From the NCBI RefSeq assembly GCF_030010415.1, contig NZ_JASCSA010000013.1: 64,000 nucleotides of DNA; one strand, 5' to 3'. Position 1 is the first letter of the stretch. Each line of letters opens with the position of its first letter. Both the position numbers and the translations under genes were made by a program. The DNA is from Cobetia amphilecti. Lineage in GTDB: Bacteria; Pseudomonadota; Gammaproteobacteria; Pseudomonadales; Halomonadaceae. Under the pieces are notes generated by a model that worked only from the letters and a program-made list of their open reading frames with translations, was not told where the DNA came from and ran no database searches. This document shows, in pieces, positions 63,908 to 64,000 of the stretch.

Positions 63908-63942
63908 GAACCGCCCCTGCAGCAAGGCTACAGGGGCGGTTC
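63908..63942 (-). terminator. First hairpin after 5S rRNA
   Basis: GAACCGCCCCTG (63908-63919) pairs perfectly with 63931-63942 around an 11-nt loop. The following T run is interrupted, so it probably works with the next hairpin as a tandem rRNA terminator. Confidence 0.7.
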
Positions 63943-63950
63943 GGTATAAG

Positions 63951-64000
63951 TGCCTGACGATGACCTACTCTCACATGGAGAAACTCCACACTACCATCGG
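63951..64000 (-). rRNA. rrf: 5S ribosomal RNA, 3' part
   Basis: On the minus strand the right edge reads CCGATGGTAGTGTGGAG, then CATGTGAGAGTAGGTCATCGTCAGGCA, the conserved 3' third of bacterial 5S rRNA (E. coli has GTGGGGTCTCCCCATGCGAGAGTAGG). The 5' part and the rest of the rRNA operon lie outside the window. The 3' end is placed near 63951. Confidence 0.92.

Overview
The window is one continuous stretch of a GC-rich gammaproteobacterial chromosome. The protein sequences (E. coli-like FabA/FabB, RluA, UvrA, RpoB/RpoC, a YajR-type transporter, a short CbiX) and the gene order suggest a marine Halomonadaceae member such as Cobetia or Halomonas. That assignment is inference from reading; no search was run.

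Region 1 (1-13.7 kb) holds the 3' part of rapA, then rluA, then an accessory cluster: a TIGR01777-family epimerase divergent from an FAD oxidoreductase, a short CbiX chelatase, a MerR regulator of the BluR/LitR type, a class I photolyase, an NTF2-like protein, a short-chain dehydrogenase, an FAD amine-oxidase-like protein, a DUF1365 protein, a cyclopropane-synthase-like methyltransferase and a DUF2878 membrane protein. This gene set is known from blue-light and singlet-oxygen regulons (LitR/PplR in Pseudomonas, sigmaE-ChrR in Rhodobacter), so the cluster probably repairs DNA and remodels membrane lipids under photo-oxidative stress. Three details stand out: the MerR protein seems to lack the cobalamin ligands of CarH, paired TNTACA-like elements spaced 11 bp apart lie upstream of two transcription units, and the methyltransferase lacks two bicarbonate-site residues of Cfa.

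Region 2 (13.7-27.7 kb) has two multidomain cyclic-di-GMP proteins (PAS-GGDEF-EAL and MHYT-PAS-GGDEF-EAL) flanking the fabA-fabB unsaturated fatty acid genes and a plsC/RmlD-like pair. After these come ssb, a YajR-like transporter and uvrA in the common ssb-MFS-uvrA arrangement.

Region 3 (27.8-58.2 kb) is the large transcription/translation supercluster, all on the minus strand. In transcription order it reads secE-nusG, rplKAJL-rpoBC, rpsLG-fusA-tuf, the S10 operon, the spc operon and the alpha operon. Near-consensus sigma70 promoters are visible before tRNA-Tyr, tRNA-Trp/secE, rpsL and rpsJ. A terminator/attenuator lies between rplL and rpoB, and a bidirectional terminator closes the cluster against uvrA.

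Region 4 (58.2-64 kb) carries tRNA-Trp, tRNA-Thr(GGT), tRNA-Gly(TCC) and tRNA-Tyr, without the tufB copy that E. coli has among these genes. It continues with coaX, birA, a large DUF2339 membrane protein and the 3' end of a 5S rRNA, so an rRNA operon continues past the right edge on the minus strand.

No insertion sequence, prophage, CRISPR array or integrase was seen. Most of the window is core genome; the least ordinary part is the light/lipid cluster at 2.6-13.7 kb.
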